NCBI RefSeq assembly: GCF_024435355.1
Contig: NZ_JAMJWG010000005.1
Span: 1-64,000, forward strand
Length of the DNA stretch: 64,000 bases
Direction: 5' to 3'
DNA from: Streptomyces odontomachi
GTDB taxonomy: Bacteria > Actinomycetota > Actinomycetes > Streptomycetales > Streptomycetaceae
Both the position numbers and the translations under genes were made by a program. This document shows, one piece after another, positions 16,861-25,211 of this stretch (the stretch's first letter is position 1; each line of letters starts with the position of its first letter). The notes beneath the pieces were generated by a model that saw only the letters and a program-made list of their open reading frames with translations, did no database searches and was not told the origin of the DNA.

Positions 16861-17706
16861 ATGTCCGGACTGATCGACACCACGGAGATGTATCTCCGCA
16901 CCATCCTTGAGCTGGAAGAGGAAGGTGTGGTCCCCATGCGCGCCCGCATCGCCGAGCGACTGGAGCAGAGCGGCCCCACGGTCAGCCAGACCGTGGCGCG
17001 GATGGAGCGTGACGGCCTGGTCGCCGTCGCCGCCGACCGTCACCTGGAGCTGACCGACGAGGGCCGCCGGCTGGCCACCCGCGTGATGCGCAAGCACCGG
17101 CTCGCCGAGTGCCTGCTCGTCGACGTGATCGGCCTGGAGTGGGAGCAGGTGCACGCGGAGGCGTGCCGCTGGGAGCACGTGATGAGCGAGGCCGTGGAGC
17201 GCCGCGTTCTGGAGCTGCTGCGCCACCCCGCCGAGTCGCCTTACGGGAACCCGATTCCGGGCCTTGAGGAGCTGGGCGAGAAGGACCTGGCCGCCGACCC
17301 GTTCCTGGACGAGGGCATGGTCTCCCTCGCCGACCTCGCGCCGGGTTCCGAGGGGAAGACGGTCGTGGTGCGCCGTATCGGCGAGCCGATCCAGACCGAC
17401 GCCCAGCTCATGTACACGCTGCGGCGTGCGGGCGTGCAGCCCGGCTCGGTGGTGAGCGTGACGGAGTCGGCGGGTGGCGTCCTGGTCGGCAGCGGAGGCG
17501 AGGCCGCCGAGCTGGAGTCGGACACCGCCTCCCACGTCTTCGTCGCCAAGCGCTGACGGCTGCGAGTGGGCCACCCGGCCCCTTGCTGATGTCGTTTGCG
17601 CTCGCGCGCGGCCACCGGCATGACGGCTGTCCGACGTGTCCGGTGGGGTTACCCGCCGTACGCTTCCCTGTGCAGAGGGGATCCGCGCACCGGATGCAAA
17701 ATTCAA
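16648..17706 (-). CDS. adm: Antisense ORF overlapping dmdR1 (adm-type), possible
   Basis: 352-codon ORF antiparallel to dmdR1, covering all of it. Long antisense frames are cheap in GC-rich DNA, so openness alone proves nothing. It is listed because in S. coelicolor an antiparallel gene, adm, overlapping dmdR1 was reported to be expressed and to affect siderophore and antibiotic production. The predicted product is His/Gln/Leu-rich with no recognisable domain. Its upstream region (17650-17760) is unusually AT-rich for the window (ATGCAAAATTCAACCATTTC), which could house a promoter. Start and expression are unverified. Confidence 0.3.
   Translation of the reverse strand: MNFASGARIPSAQGSVRRVTPPDTSDSRHAGGRARAQTTSARGRVAHSQPSALGDEDVGGGVRLQLGGLASAADQDATRRLRHAHHRAGLHARTPQRVHELGVGLDRLADTAHHDRLPLGTRREVGEGDHALVQERVGGQVLLAQLLKARNRVPVRRLGGVAQQLQNAALHGLAHHVLPAARLRVHLLPLQADHVDEQALGEPVLAHHAGGQPAALVGQLQVTVGGDGDQAVTLHPRHGLADRGAALLQSLGDAGAHGDHTFLFQLKDGAEIHLRGVDQSGHTCPSIWLVALVPAPAGDPTRGVAWPHSILTHPTDNRAYGRHPSLVPAPAQARDGRPHGGRMRAGRGESSG
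16861..17556 (+). CDS. dmdR1: DtxR/IdeR-family iron-dependent repressor
   Basis: 231 residues. N-terminal winged helix (MSGLIDTTEMYLRTILELEE, then RIAERLEQSGPTVSQTVARM), a dimerisation domain with the metal ligands of the DtxR family visible as HRLAE and VHAEACRWEHVM (Cys, Glu, His), and a C-terminal SH3-like domain (about residues 145-231). With ferrous iron it should repress siderophore and iron-uptake genes and so gate desferrioxamine synthesis. The length and flanking SIS gene match S. coelicolor DmdR1 as remembered; DmdR2 is the main alternative name. Confidence 0.9.
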   Translation: MSGLIDTTEMYLRTILELEEEGVVPMRARIAERLEQSGPTVSQTVARMERDGLVAVAADRHLELTDEGRRLATRVMRKHRLAECLLVDVIGLEWEQVHAEACRWEHVMSEAVERRVLELLRHPAESPYGNPIPGLEELGEKDLAADPFLDEGMVSLADLAPGSEGKTVVVRRIGEPIQTDAQLMYTLRRAGVQPGSVVSVTESAGGVLVGSGGEAAELESDTASHVFVAKR

Positions 17707-18358
17707 CCATTTCTGTACGCGGAACTACAGCGTTTCGTCGCTGAGCGTGCAAGGCTGTGGGGCAGACAGAGGCATATGCCCTCATGGGCTGTCTCCGACT
17801 GAGCTGAGTACGCGAGGGGTTCGGTGGGCACGGGTGGTGCGTGACCTGGCCTGCCATGGGGCCACGAGCCTGGGCTGTCGCCACGTCCAGGATCGGGCCG
17901 TCGTGTGGCCTGAAGTAGGGGGCGTGGGGCGTGCCGTACGAGTGTGGAAGGGCGGTGGGCGCGCGGGCGGGGCGCGGCGCCGACCTGTCGTCGCAAAACC
18001 AGAGGTCCCGGCGCCGCTGGGCGCCGGGACCCATCCTCCCCAGTGCTGACCCGGAGCCCCGAGCTCTCAGGGTCAATCCCCTCGGACCGATGTCCCCGAG
18101 CGGTCCGCCTCCCGCTGAAGATCTCCCCTCGGCCGCGCCGATCAATCCCCGTGTGCGGTCACTCGAACGAGGGGTATTGACGCCGCCAGGCCGAATTTCG
18201 AATACAGGTTCGATAATGTGCGAGTGCTTCAGGCCTGGATCCATCAGGTGTTCTGGGGCTTCCCGGTGCTCCAGGGCCGCCCGGTGCTCCGGGGACCACG
18301 GTACGTACCACTGCACGGACCACGGCACGTCGGCCGCTGACACAGGGGGTGCTCATCG
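17557..18358. other. 800-bp intergenic region with AT-rich islet and SOS-like box
   Basis: No gene supported. The 17690-17740 stretch is distinctly AT-richer than its surroundings and may contain the promoter of the antisense ORF. The region ends with an SOS-like box (18198-18213) and a TTGACG -35-like hexamer at about 18176, upstream of the hydrolase. Confidence 0.5.
18198..18213. promoter_or_regulatory. LexA (SOS) box-like site
   Basis: TCGAAT-ACAG-GTTCGA. The actinobacterial LexA consensus is TCGAAC-N4-GTTCGA, so 11 of 12 conserved positions match. It lies 145 bp before the alpha/beta hydrolase start and close after a TTGACG hexamer, a position suited to repression. Binding is predicted, not shown. 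Confidence 0.5.
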
Positions 18359-19219
18359 ATGGCACGGCGCATCGATGTCAAGGGCGTAGGTGGCGTCCGC
18401 CTCGCGGCGTGGGAGTTTGGCGACCCTCCCGAGGGCGAGGACACCGCCCATGCGTCCGGCCTGCTGTTACTGCACGGGTTGATGGGGCGCGCCTCGCAGT
18501 GGGCCAGCACGGCTCGCTGGCTCTCCGCTCGGCATCGCGCGGTCGCGCTCGACCAGCGGGGACACGGCCGTAGCGGCAAGCCCGCCGAGGGCGCGTACCA
18601 CCGCGACGCCTACGTCGGCGACGCAGAGGCCGCCATCGTCCAGCTCGGCCTCGCCCCTGCCGTCGTCATCGGCCATGCCATGGGAGCGCTGACCGCCTGG
18701 CAACTCGCCGCCAGCCGACCGGACCTGGTGCGCGGCCTCGTCCTCTACGACATGCGGGCATCCGCGCTCGGCGTCGCCTCCCAGCGGGAGTGGGAGGACT
18801 GGTTCAGATCCTGGCCGGTGCCCTTCGCGACGCTCGCCGACGTACGCGCCTGGTTCGGCGAACAGGACCCCTGGCTGGAGCGGCCCAACCCGGCACGCGG
18901 CAGCTACTACGCCGAGGTGATGGCCGAGGCCGACGACGGCTGGCGTCCGGTCTTCGAACCCGCCCACATGCTCGCCTCCCGGGAGACCTGGGTGTACGAG
19001 GCGCACTGGGAGGAGCTCGCCCAGGTGACCTGCCCGACCCTCGTCGTCCGGGGCCCCGACGGCGAGTTGGGGCGCGCCGAGGCCCAGGAGATGGTCCGCG
19101 TCCTACCCCGCGGTGCCTACGCGGAGGTCCCCGACGCGGGCCACCTCGCCCACTACGACCAACCGGACGCCTGGCGCGCCGCCGTCGAACCGTTCCTGGA
19201 GGGCGTCCTCACGGCGTGA
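18359..19219 (+). CDS. Alpha/beta hydrolase-fold protein lacking nucleophile Ser; TTA codon
   Basis: 286 residues. Alpha/beta hydrolase layout: oxyanion motif LLLLHGLMGRAS (about residue 35), LDQRGHGRS, the nucleophile-elbow position, a cap region, acid region VVRGPDGELG and C-terminal histidine in VPDAGHLAHYD. At the elbow the sequence is VIGHAMGALT: Ala stands where GxSxG needs Ser, so ordinary ester or epoxide hydrolysis is unlikely. It may be a ligand-binding or non-hydrolytic member. Leu 37 is a TTA codon (18467-18469), making translation bldA-dependent. The SOS-like box lies upstream. Start ATG follows AGGGGGTG. Confidence 0.8.
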   Translation: MARRIDVKGVGGVRLAAWEFGDPPEGEDTAHASGLLLLHGLMGRASQWASTARWLSARHRAVALDQRGHGRSGKPAEGAYHRDAYVGDAEAAIVQLGLAPAVVIGHAMGALTAWQLAASRPDLVRGLVLYDMRASALGVASQREWEDWFRSWPVPFATLADVRAWFGEQDPWLERPNPARGSYYAEVMAEADDGWRPVFEPAHMLASRETWVYEAHWEELAQVTCPTLVVRGPDGELGRAEAQEMVRVLPRGAYAEVPDAGHLAHYDQPDAWRAAVEPFLEGVLTA

Positions 19220-19295
19220 GGACGCCGCCGCCGAGGAAACGCCCTCATGGGCCCTGGGGACGCATGGCCCTGGGGACGCCCCAGGGCCGTGGTCG

Positions 19296-20951
19296 TCACC
19301 CCTTGTCGACTGCCGTCAGGATCTCCGGGAGCCGGCGTGCCATCACCGGGGCCGCGGTGCGCAGGCCCACGATGGCGGCGGCTGCGCCGTAGACCGCGCC
19401 CAGCGGGAGTACCAGCCAGCTCAGGTCGGTCGCGTCCGCTATGTGCAGGCCGATCGTGGTGCCGATCACCGGTGCGCAGAGCAGGGCGGAGGAGAACATG
19501 CCGCCCAGGATCGAGAGGCCGCTCAGCGCGCCCTGCCCGGGGGCGACGTTCTTGTAGCCCTCGCGCGGTATCGAATAGGGGAAGCGGACGGAGGACCAGG
19601 CGCCCGTCGCAAGGAGCGCGCCGAGCAACGCGTAGGACAGGCCCAGCACCTCCGGCAGGGCATGCCACTTGCCGACGATGGCCGTGGTCACGACGGTCAC
19701 CAGTGAGGCGTACGGAACCGTGATGAGGATCAGGGCCAGGGCACGGCCGCGTAGCTCCTGGAAGGCTTCGCGTGTGTCGGACACCGTCGTCGCGATCATC
19801 CAGAACGCGGAGGAGTCCTGCCCGAACTGGTTGTACATCTGGATGCCGAGCATCCCGGAGGCGAAGCAGGCGAAGTAGACCGAGCCCTTGTGCTGCACCA
19901 CGTTGAAGACCGGCACGATCAGGCCGATCACCAGGGACGTCACCCACGCGGCCTTGGTCTTCGGGTCGCGCCAGATGTAGCGCAGGCTGCGCTCCATGAC
20001 GGTCCCCACCCGCCCGGCAGGCAGCAGGCGTGCCAGGCCGGAGGTGCGGCCCGAGTGTTCCCGGGTGTTCTCGGCGGCGCCGATGGTGGAGCCGTCGGGC
20101 GCGGTCATCAGCTGCGTCATGTGACGCTGCCACACGTACAGCAGGGCGAGCAGCGCGAGCACCGCCAGCGCCAGCTGGGCGGCGGCCGTGCCGTACGCCC
20201 CGTCCCCCACCGCGTCGACCGCACCGAGCGCCGAGGCGGGCGGGATCCAGCGCACCACGTCGGCGGCCGGGTCGAGCTTGCCCACACCGCCTGCGGCGCC
20301 GAGCCGCTGGGCGCTGAAGTTCACCACCTGGATGCCGACGGCGATGATCAGGCCGCTGAGCACCGCGAGGTCGCGGCCCTTGCGGGAGGTCAGCAGCCGG
20401 ATGTTGGCGACCGCGACGGTGCGCGCGAGCGCCACGCAGACCAGCAGGGTCAACACGACGGCGGGCACCGCGACGATCGCCGCCGCCACCCCACGCGCCA
20501 CCGCGATACCGGACCCGACCAGCAGGCAGAGCGTGAACAGCGGGCCGATACCGATCAGGGATGCGGCCAGCAGGGCGCGGATCAAGGGGTGCGGGCGCAG
20601 CGGCAGCATCACCAGGCGGGTCGGATCGAGGGTCTCGTCACCGCTGGGGAAGAAGAGCGGCATCACCGCCCAGCCGAGTGTCAGCACCGCTGCCAACAGC
20701 ACCACGACGGTGGCGGCGTGCGCATTGCCGTGCAGCAGGACCAGTCCGACGAGTTGCAGCGCGGCGAACAGCAGCACCACGGCCATGCTGACGAAGTAGA
20801 CGACCCGGCGCCCCGCCGACCGGCGCAGGCCGTTGCGGAGCAGGGACAGCTTCAGCCGGACCATCACGGGGGTGAGCGCTCCCCCGGGGACGCCGGTCAC
20901 GGGCGGTCCCGCCACCGGGCTGAGGGCGTCGGCGGGCGCGGGCGCGGTCAT
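19296..20951 (-). CDS. ABC transporter permease, ABC-2/exporter type
   Basis: 551 residues from ATG 20951, which overlaps the stop of the ATPase gene (ATGA); longer in-frame versions only read back into that gene. About 12 hydrophobic segments, e.g. VVYFVSMAVVLLFAALQLVGL, VVVLLAAVLTLGWAVMPLFF and AAIVAVPAVVLTLLVCVALA. A cytosolic loop near residues 270-320 carries PDGSTIGAAENTREHSG. The large number of segments suggests a fused pair of six-helix ABC-2 permeases. Works with the adjacent ATPase; substrate unknown. Confidence 0.85.
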   Translation of the reverse strand: MTAPAPADALSPVAGPPVTGVPGGALTPVMVRLKLSLLRNGLRRSAGRRVVYFVSMAVVLLFAALQLVGLVLLHGNAHAATVVVLLAAVLTLGWAVMPLFFPSGDETLDPTRLVMLPLRPHPLIRALLAASLIGIGPLFTLCLLVGSGIAVARGVAAAIVAVPAVVLTLLVCVALARTVAVANIRLLTSRKGRDLAVLSGLIIAVGIQVVNFSAQRLGAAGGVGKLDPAADVVRWIPPASALGAVDAVGDGAYGTAAAQLALAVLALLALLYVWQRHMTQLMTAPDGSTIGAAENTREHSGRTSGLARLLPAGRVGTVMERSLRYIWRDPKTKAAWVTSLVIGLIVPVFNVVQHKGSVYFACFASGMLGIQMYNQFGQDSSAFWMIATTVSDTREAFQELRGRALALILITVPYASLVTVVTTAIVGKWHALPEVLGLSYALLGALLATGAWSSVRFPYSIPREGYKNVAPGQGALSGLSILGGMFSSALLCAPVIGTTIGLHIADATDLSWLVLPLGAVYGAAAAIVGLRTAAPVMARRLPEILTAVDKG

Positions 20952-21943
20952 CGGGTGCCCCCGCCCAGCCAGTCGAGCGAGTCGCCCGTGTCGCCGCTCT
21001 GGGCGCCCACCAGCTCCAGGAACGCCGCCTGGAGGGAGGTGGCGTCGCCGCGCACCTCGGCGAGCGGGCCGTGGGCGCGGATCCGACCGGCGGCCATCAC
21101 CGCGACCCAGTCGCACAGCGACTCGACGAGCTCCATCACATGGCTGGAGAAGACGACCGTCCCCCCGGTGGCCGTGTAGCGCTCCAGGACGCCGCGGATG
21201 GTCTGGGCGGAGACCGGGTCGACGCCTTCGAAGGGCTCGTCCAGGAAGAGCACCTCAGGGTTGTGGAGGAGGGCGCAGGCGAGACCGATCTTCTTGCGCA
21301 TACCGGTCGAGTAGTCCACCACCAGCTTGTGCTGGGAGCCGGCGAGGCCGAGCACATCGAGCAGCTGGGTGGCCCGCTTGTCGACCTCGGAGCCGGGCAG
21401 ACCGCGCAGCCGGCCCGTGTACCCGAGCAGCTCGCGGCCCGAGAGTCGCTCGAACATCCGCAGCCCCTCGGGCAGCACCCCGATCCGCGACTTCACGTCC
21501 ACCGGGTCCCGCCACACGTCACGGCCGACGATCTGCACCGTGCCCTCGTCCGGCCGGAGCAGGCCGGTGATCATGGAGAGCGTGGTGGTCTTCCCCGCTC
21601 CGTTGGGCCCGACCAGGCCGATGAAGTGGCCCGCGGGGAGGTCCAGGTCGATGCCGGCGACCGCGGTCTGCTGCCCGAAGCGCTTCCACAGGCCCTGGAC
21701 GCGCACCGCGAGCGCGGACCCGGACGCCGCGGAGCCGCCGGGTCCGGACACCGGGTGCTCCGCCTGGTCAGCGGCGGATGGCGCGGTGGCCGGATCCTTC
21801 GGTTCGGTGGCGTCGGGAGCTTGTGTCGCCCCGGACGCCTCCGCCGGCCTTGGCACGTCAGGCTCCGGGGGTGTGCCCGTGCCGTCCGCCGCGGCCGGCG
21901 TGCTCGTCTTGCCTGCGGTCCTCGCCGGCTCTCCGCCTGTCAC
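20948..21943 (-). CDS. ABC transporter ATP-binding protein
   Basis: 331 residues, GTG start with GGGAGGGG upstream. About 75 residues of Ala/Pro/Thr-rich linker precede the nucleotide-binding domain: Walker A GLVGPNGAGKTTTLSM, Q-loop region IGVLPEGLRMFERLSG, signature YSTGMRKKIGLA, Walker B VLFLDEPFEGVDP and switch His in SSHVME. It powers the permease encoded next (4-base overlap). The disordered N-terminal extension is longer than usual for the family. Confidence 0.9.
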   Translation of the reverse strand: MTGGEPARTAGKTSTPAAADGTGTPPEPDVPRPAEASGATQAPDATEPKDPATAPSAADQAEHPVSGPGGSAASGSALAVRVQGLWKRFGQQTAVAGIDLDLPAGHFIGLVGPNGAGKTTTLSMITGLLRPDEGTVQIVGRDVWRDPVDVKSRIGVLPEGLRMFERLSGRELLGYTGRLRGLPGSEVDKRATQLLDVLGLAGSQHKLVVDYSTGMRKKIGLACALLHNPEVLFLDEPFEGVDPVSAQTIRGVLERYTATGGTVVFSSHVMELVESLCDWVAVMAAGRIRAHGPLAEVRGDATSLQAAFLELVGAQSGDTGDSLDWLGGGTR

Positions 21944-22120
21944 CGGATCGCCCCTCCCCGTCGTCGTTGCCTCGCTCGATGCACGATACGGGGTTTGCCC
22001 ACAGCGCCCGAAAGCCTGTGGATAACGTTGCCGTGGACAGAGGGCCTGTGGATAACTGATCGGGCTACGACGGATCTGCGCATAATGGGGAAGATCCGCG
22101 GAGGGCCGGCGGGGCCTTCG

Positions 22121-22891
22121 TCAGAGGCGGGCCTCGCGCCCGCAGGCGTAGGCGAGTGGGGCGAAGAGTTCCGTCACGTCCGGCAGCCAGCGGTTCGCCG
22201 TGGTCGGGTGGCAGACCCACTGCACGACGCCCCGGCCGCCGTACCGGGTCGGCGGCGCCGGGACGTAGCCGCCTTCGCCGAGCGCGGTCAGGTCGAGCCG
22301 GCCGGACCCCCAGCCGGCCTGCCGCAGCAACCCGGGCAGCTTGGCCGCGGCGCCGGGGAGGACGAAGAAGTGCAGACGGCCCAGGGGGGTGCGGGTCACG
22401 GGGCCGGGCGTGAGCCCCATGCGCTCCATGCGGGCCAGCGCCAGCAGCCCGGCGGTCTCCGGCACGTCGAGCGCGTCGAAGGTGTGTCCGGTGGGCAGCA
22501 GCACCGACGCGGTGGGGCGCTGCTCCCACATGCGGCGGGCCACGATCGGGCTGCCGGTCGCCTCCGACGACCAGTCCTCCCGCGCGGGGTGGGCGCCCGG
22601 CGCGGGGCAGGCGGCATCGCCGCAGGAGCAGCGCTGGGTGCCGTCGGCCACCTCCAGCCAGGTGCCGGGGAGGACGTCCCAGTGACGTTCTTCCGCGTAG
22701 CGTGCGGCCGTGTCCAAAAGGGCGTCGTCGTATCGCTGGGGGAGCGGTGAGGGAGTCCGGCGGGTCATGGGTGGGCTGGTCCGGGACTTCCCGGAAGGGG
22801 AGGGTGCGGTTGATATCGGCGTCGTGGTGGTGGACATGGCCGGAAAGGGGGCCGAGGGGCTGGTGGAAGTCACTCCGATGGTCTCTTTCAT
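22121..22891 (-). CDS. Prim-pol-like (bifunctional DNA primase/polymerase N-terminal) protein
   Basis: 256 residues. After about 50 Ser/Thr/Pro-rich residues comes the small prim-pol-type domain common in Streptomyces: ERHWDVLPGTWLEV, the Cys pair in CSCGDAACPAPGAHPA, RRMWEQRPTASVLLPTG, FDALDVPETAGLLALARM and LHFFVLPG. Only this N-terminal domain is present, with no helicase part, and the catalytic acidic motif is not obvious, so polymerase activity is doubtful. ATG 22768 is an alternative start that removes the disordered N-terminus; 22891 is kept because GGGAG precedes it. Confidence 0.7.
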   Translation of the reverse strand: MKETIGVTSTSPSAPFPAMSTTTTPISTAPSPSGKSRTSPPMTRRTPSPLPQRYDDALLDTAARYAEERHWDVLPGTWLEVADGTQRCSCGDAACPAPGAHPAREDWSSEATGSPIVARRMWEQRPTASVLLPTGHTFDALDVPETAGLLALARMERMGLTPGPVTRTPLGRLHFFVLPGAAAKLPGLLRQAGWGSGRLDLTALGEGGYVPAPPTRYGGRGVVQWVCHPTTANRWLPDVTELFAPLAYACGREARL

Positions 22892-23822
22892 GTTCGTCTC
22901 AACTCCCGTAGTAACACGGGGTTACGGCACGGCGGAGCGCAGCACAGGAGCATTGCCTCGGCATGTGGGGCGCACGGAAGCACGGGTGGGGGCGCGCATG
23001 CGGAACGGCGACGGCCGCGGGGTAACCAGGGGAAGGGGCGGGACGACCCATGGCCGGAACAGCGGCATTGAACGGCGCTTATCGGGCATTACCCGTATGT
23101 CCCGCATTGACCCCTTGGTTGCTGGGCATCGATCACGGCGAAGGCTCTGCGGAAGGACCTCGCCGGCCCGGGACCGGGTCCGCGAGGACATGCCAGGCTC
23201 CGTGGGGCTTTCCCCGATACGCCCGGAGCGCGCCCGACGTCCCCCGGCACCCCGACAGGCGCCCGGCGAACGGCTCCAGGGGAGCCCGGTGGGGCCCGGA
23301 CAACCCGGCCGCCCTGCGGCCCGCAGCGGAGGCCACGGACCGTCGACGGACAGCTGACGGCTCAGCGACGGCCCACGGGCGAATGACCACCGCGCGCCCC
23401 GCCTGCGATCTGGAGACCCATGACCCATGACCTATGACCCATGACCTAGGACGTACATGCCGCACGTGACGCGTTGGAGACTCATGACCCCTCACCCATG
23501 ACTCGCCGCCGCCGTCCACCTGGCCGACCGGCTTCCGCGCCACCGGTCACCACCCACCCACATGACGTATGGCCAGAACCAGCGACCACCCAGCGGCCGT
23601 CCCAGCCACATGACCGACCAGCACACAATCGACCACCGCGATCTCCGCGGCCACCGTTCTTCCGACCACCGCTCTTCCGACCATCTCTCGACTGACCATC
23701 TCCCGACCGACGACCACTCAACTGACCAGCAGATGGCTGACCGGCCCGTCACAGGCCGGCACGTCATCGATCCGTGCACAGTGCAGATACGGCACGACCG
23801 TAGCCACAGGGGGTACGACACC
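22892..23822. other. 930-bp divergent region with GACCA-type repeats
   Basis: Between the prim-pol-like gene and the NsdA-like gene. No gene supported; long frames here encode only SSDH/STDH repeats. Contains a CCCG-TAGTAACA-CGGG hairpin at about 22906, a 7-8-bp array of ATGACCC/T words (23418-23452) and a longer degenerate array of roughly 15-bp units with CGACCA or TGACCA (23590-23745). Such a long repeat-filled leader before a global regulator is notable. Confidence 0.55.
23418..23452. repeat. Short tandem repeat of ATGACCY words
   Basis: CCATGACCCATGACCTATGACCCATGACCTAGG read in sequence: four copies of ATGACC with one or two spacer bases. Confidence 0.6.
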
Positions 23823-25211
23823 ATGGCCGCAAGGCCGCTCGTCGCGCGGCAGCCGAACGAACGGTTGCAGGCGCTCATCCAGGAAGCCGGGTGCTCCAAC
23901 GCAGGACTGGCCCGCCGGGTCAATCTCTGCGGCGCCGAGCACGGCCTCGACCTGCGATACGACAAGACATCCGTGGCACGCTGGCTGCGCGGGCAGCAGC
24001 CGCGCGGCCGGGCCCCGGCCGTCATCGCCGAGGCGCTCGGCCGCAAGCTCGGCCGGAGCGTCACCATCGACGAGATCGGCATGGCCAACGGCAAGAACCT
24101 CGCCTCCGGTGTCGGTCTCATGTTCGCGCCGACCGTGCTCGGCGCCATCGAGCAGGTCTGCGAGCTGTGGCGCAGCGACGTGGGCCGCCGGGACTTCCTG
24201 AACGGGTCGGCGGTCGCCGCCTCCGCGCTCGTCGAGCCCAGCCGGGACTGGCTGATCTCCACCTCCGACGCCCAGGTCGCGCGTACCGCGGGGCCGCGGG
24301 TCGGGGACTCGGACGTGGCCGCGGTGCGGGCGATGACGCGCGCCCTGGTCGACCTCGACCACCAGTACGGCAGCGGGCAGGTACGCCCCGTCGTCGTGCA
24401 CTACCTCAACAGCGTCGTCTCCGGACTGCTGGCCGGCTCCTATCCGGAGACGGTGGGCCGTGAGCTGTTCGCGGCGTCGGCGCGGCTCACCGAACTCGCC
24501 GGATACATGGCCGTCGACACCGGTCAGCCAGGTCTCGCCCAGCGCTACTACATCCAGGCGCTGCGACTCTCCCAGGCGGCCGGGGACCGCGGCTACGGCG
24601 GATACGTCCTGGCCGCCTCCATGAGCCACCTGGCGGCCCAACTCGGCAACCCGCGCGAGATCGCCCAACTGGCCCGCGCGGCGCAGGAGGGCACCCGCGA
24701 CCGTGTCCCGCCGCGTGTGGAGGCGATGTTCTACGCGGCGGAGGCACGCGGCCATGCGCTGTTGGGCGACGCGCGCCGCACCCAGGAGGTGGCGGGCCGA
24801 GCCGTCGAAGCCATGGAGCGGGCCACGGGGCAGGAGGATGCGGACGACAACCCGGACTGGATCGAGCACTTCGACGAGGCGTATCTCGCCGACGAACTGG
24901 CGCACTGCTACCGCGACCTCGGGCAGGCCGAGGCGTCGGCCCGGTACGCCCGTCAGGCGCTGGCCGGGCACCCCGAGTCGCGTGCGCGACGGCGTGCGAT
25001 CGGCTACGTGCTGCTCGCCACCGCCCATGTGCAGCAGCGCGAGATCGAACAGGCCTGCCACACCGGCCTCCAGGCCGTCGAACTGCTGAGCACCCTGCGT
25101 TCCAACCGCGGCGCCGAATACCTGGAGGACCTCCAAGAGCGCCTCGGTCCGTTCCGGGAGGAGGCGGTGGTACGCGAGTTCGGCGCCCGGTTGGAACTCC
25201 AGGCGGCGTGA
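23823..25211 (+). CDS. NsdA-like TPR regulator of differentiation/antibiotic production
   Basis: 462 residues from ATG 23823, chosen because AGGGGG precedes it and the family starts at MAARPLVARQPNERLQALI; the in-frame upstream ORF is repeat-coded. N-terminal helix-turn-helix-like part: AGCSNAGLARRVNLCGAEHG, DKTSVARWLRGQQPRGR. The remainder is helical TPR-like repeats, e.g. LAQRYYIQALRLSQAAGDRG and YRDLGQAEASARYARQALAG. It closely resembles NsdA, the negative regulator of sporulation and antibiotic production in S. coelicolor; NsdA has paralogues, so no symbol is given. Confidence 0.8.
   Translation: MAARPLVARQPNERLQALIQEAGCSNAGLARRVNLCGAEHGLDLRYDKTSVARWLRGQQPRGRAPAVIAEALGRKLGRSVTIDEIGMANGKNLASGVGLMFAPTVLGAIEQVCELWRSDVGRRDFLNGSAVAASALVEPSRDWLISTSDAQVARTAGPRVGDSDVAAVRAMTRALVDLDHQYGSGQVRPVVVHYLNSVVSGLLAGSYPETVGRELFAASARLTELAGYMAVDTGQPGLAQRYYIQALRLSQAAGDRGYGGYVLAASMSHLAAQLGNPREIAQLARAAQEGTRDRVPPRVEAMFYAAEARGHALLGDARRTQEVAGRAVEAMERATGQEDADDNPDWIEHFDEAYLADELAHCYRDLGQAEASARYARQALAGHPESRARRRAIGYVLLATAHVQQREIEQACHTGLQAVELLSTLRSNRGAEYLEDLQERLGPFREEAVVREFGARLELQAA

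Noticed and set aside
17931..18389. Cys-rich frame just after the SOS-like box (RCSGASRCSRAARCSG)
   Set aside because: Repeats come from duplicated CGGTGCTCC words; overlaps the hydrolase start and has no ribosome-binding site.
23562..23822. N-terminal extension of the NsdA-like protein
   Set aside because: Codes only SSDH/STDH repeats, lacks a ribosome-binding site, and the family starts at MAARPLV.
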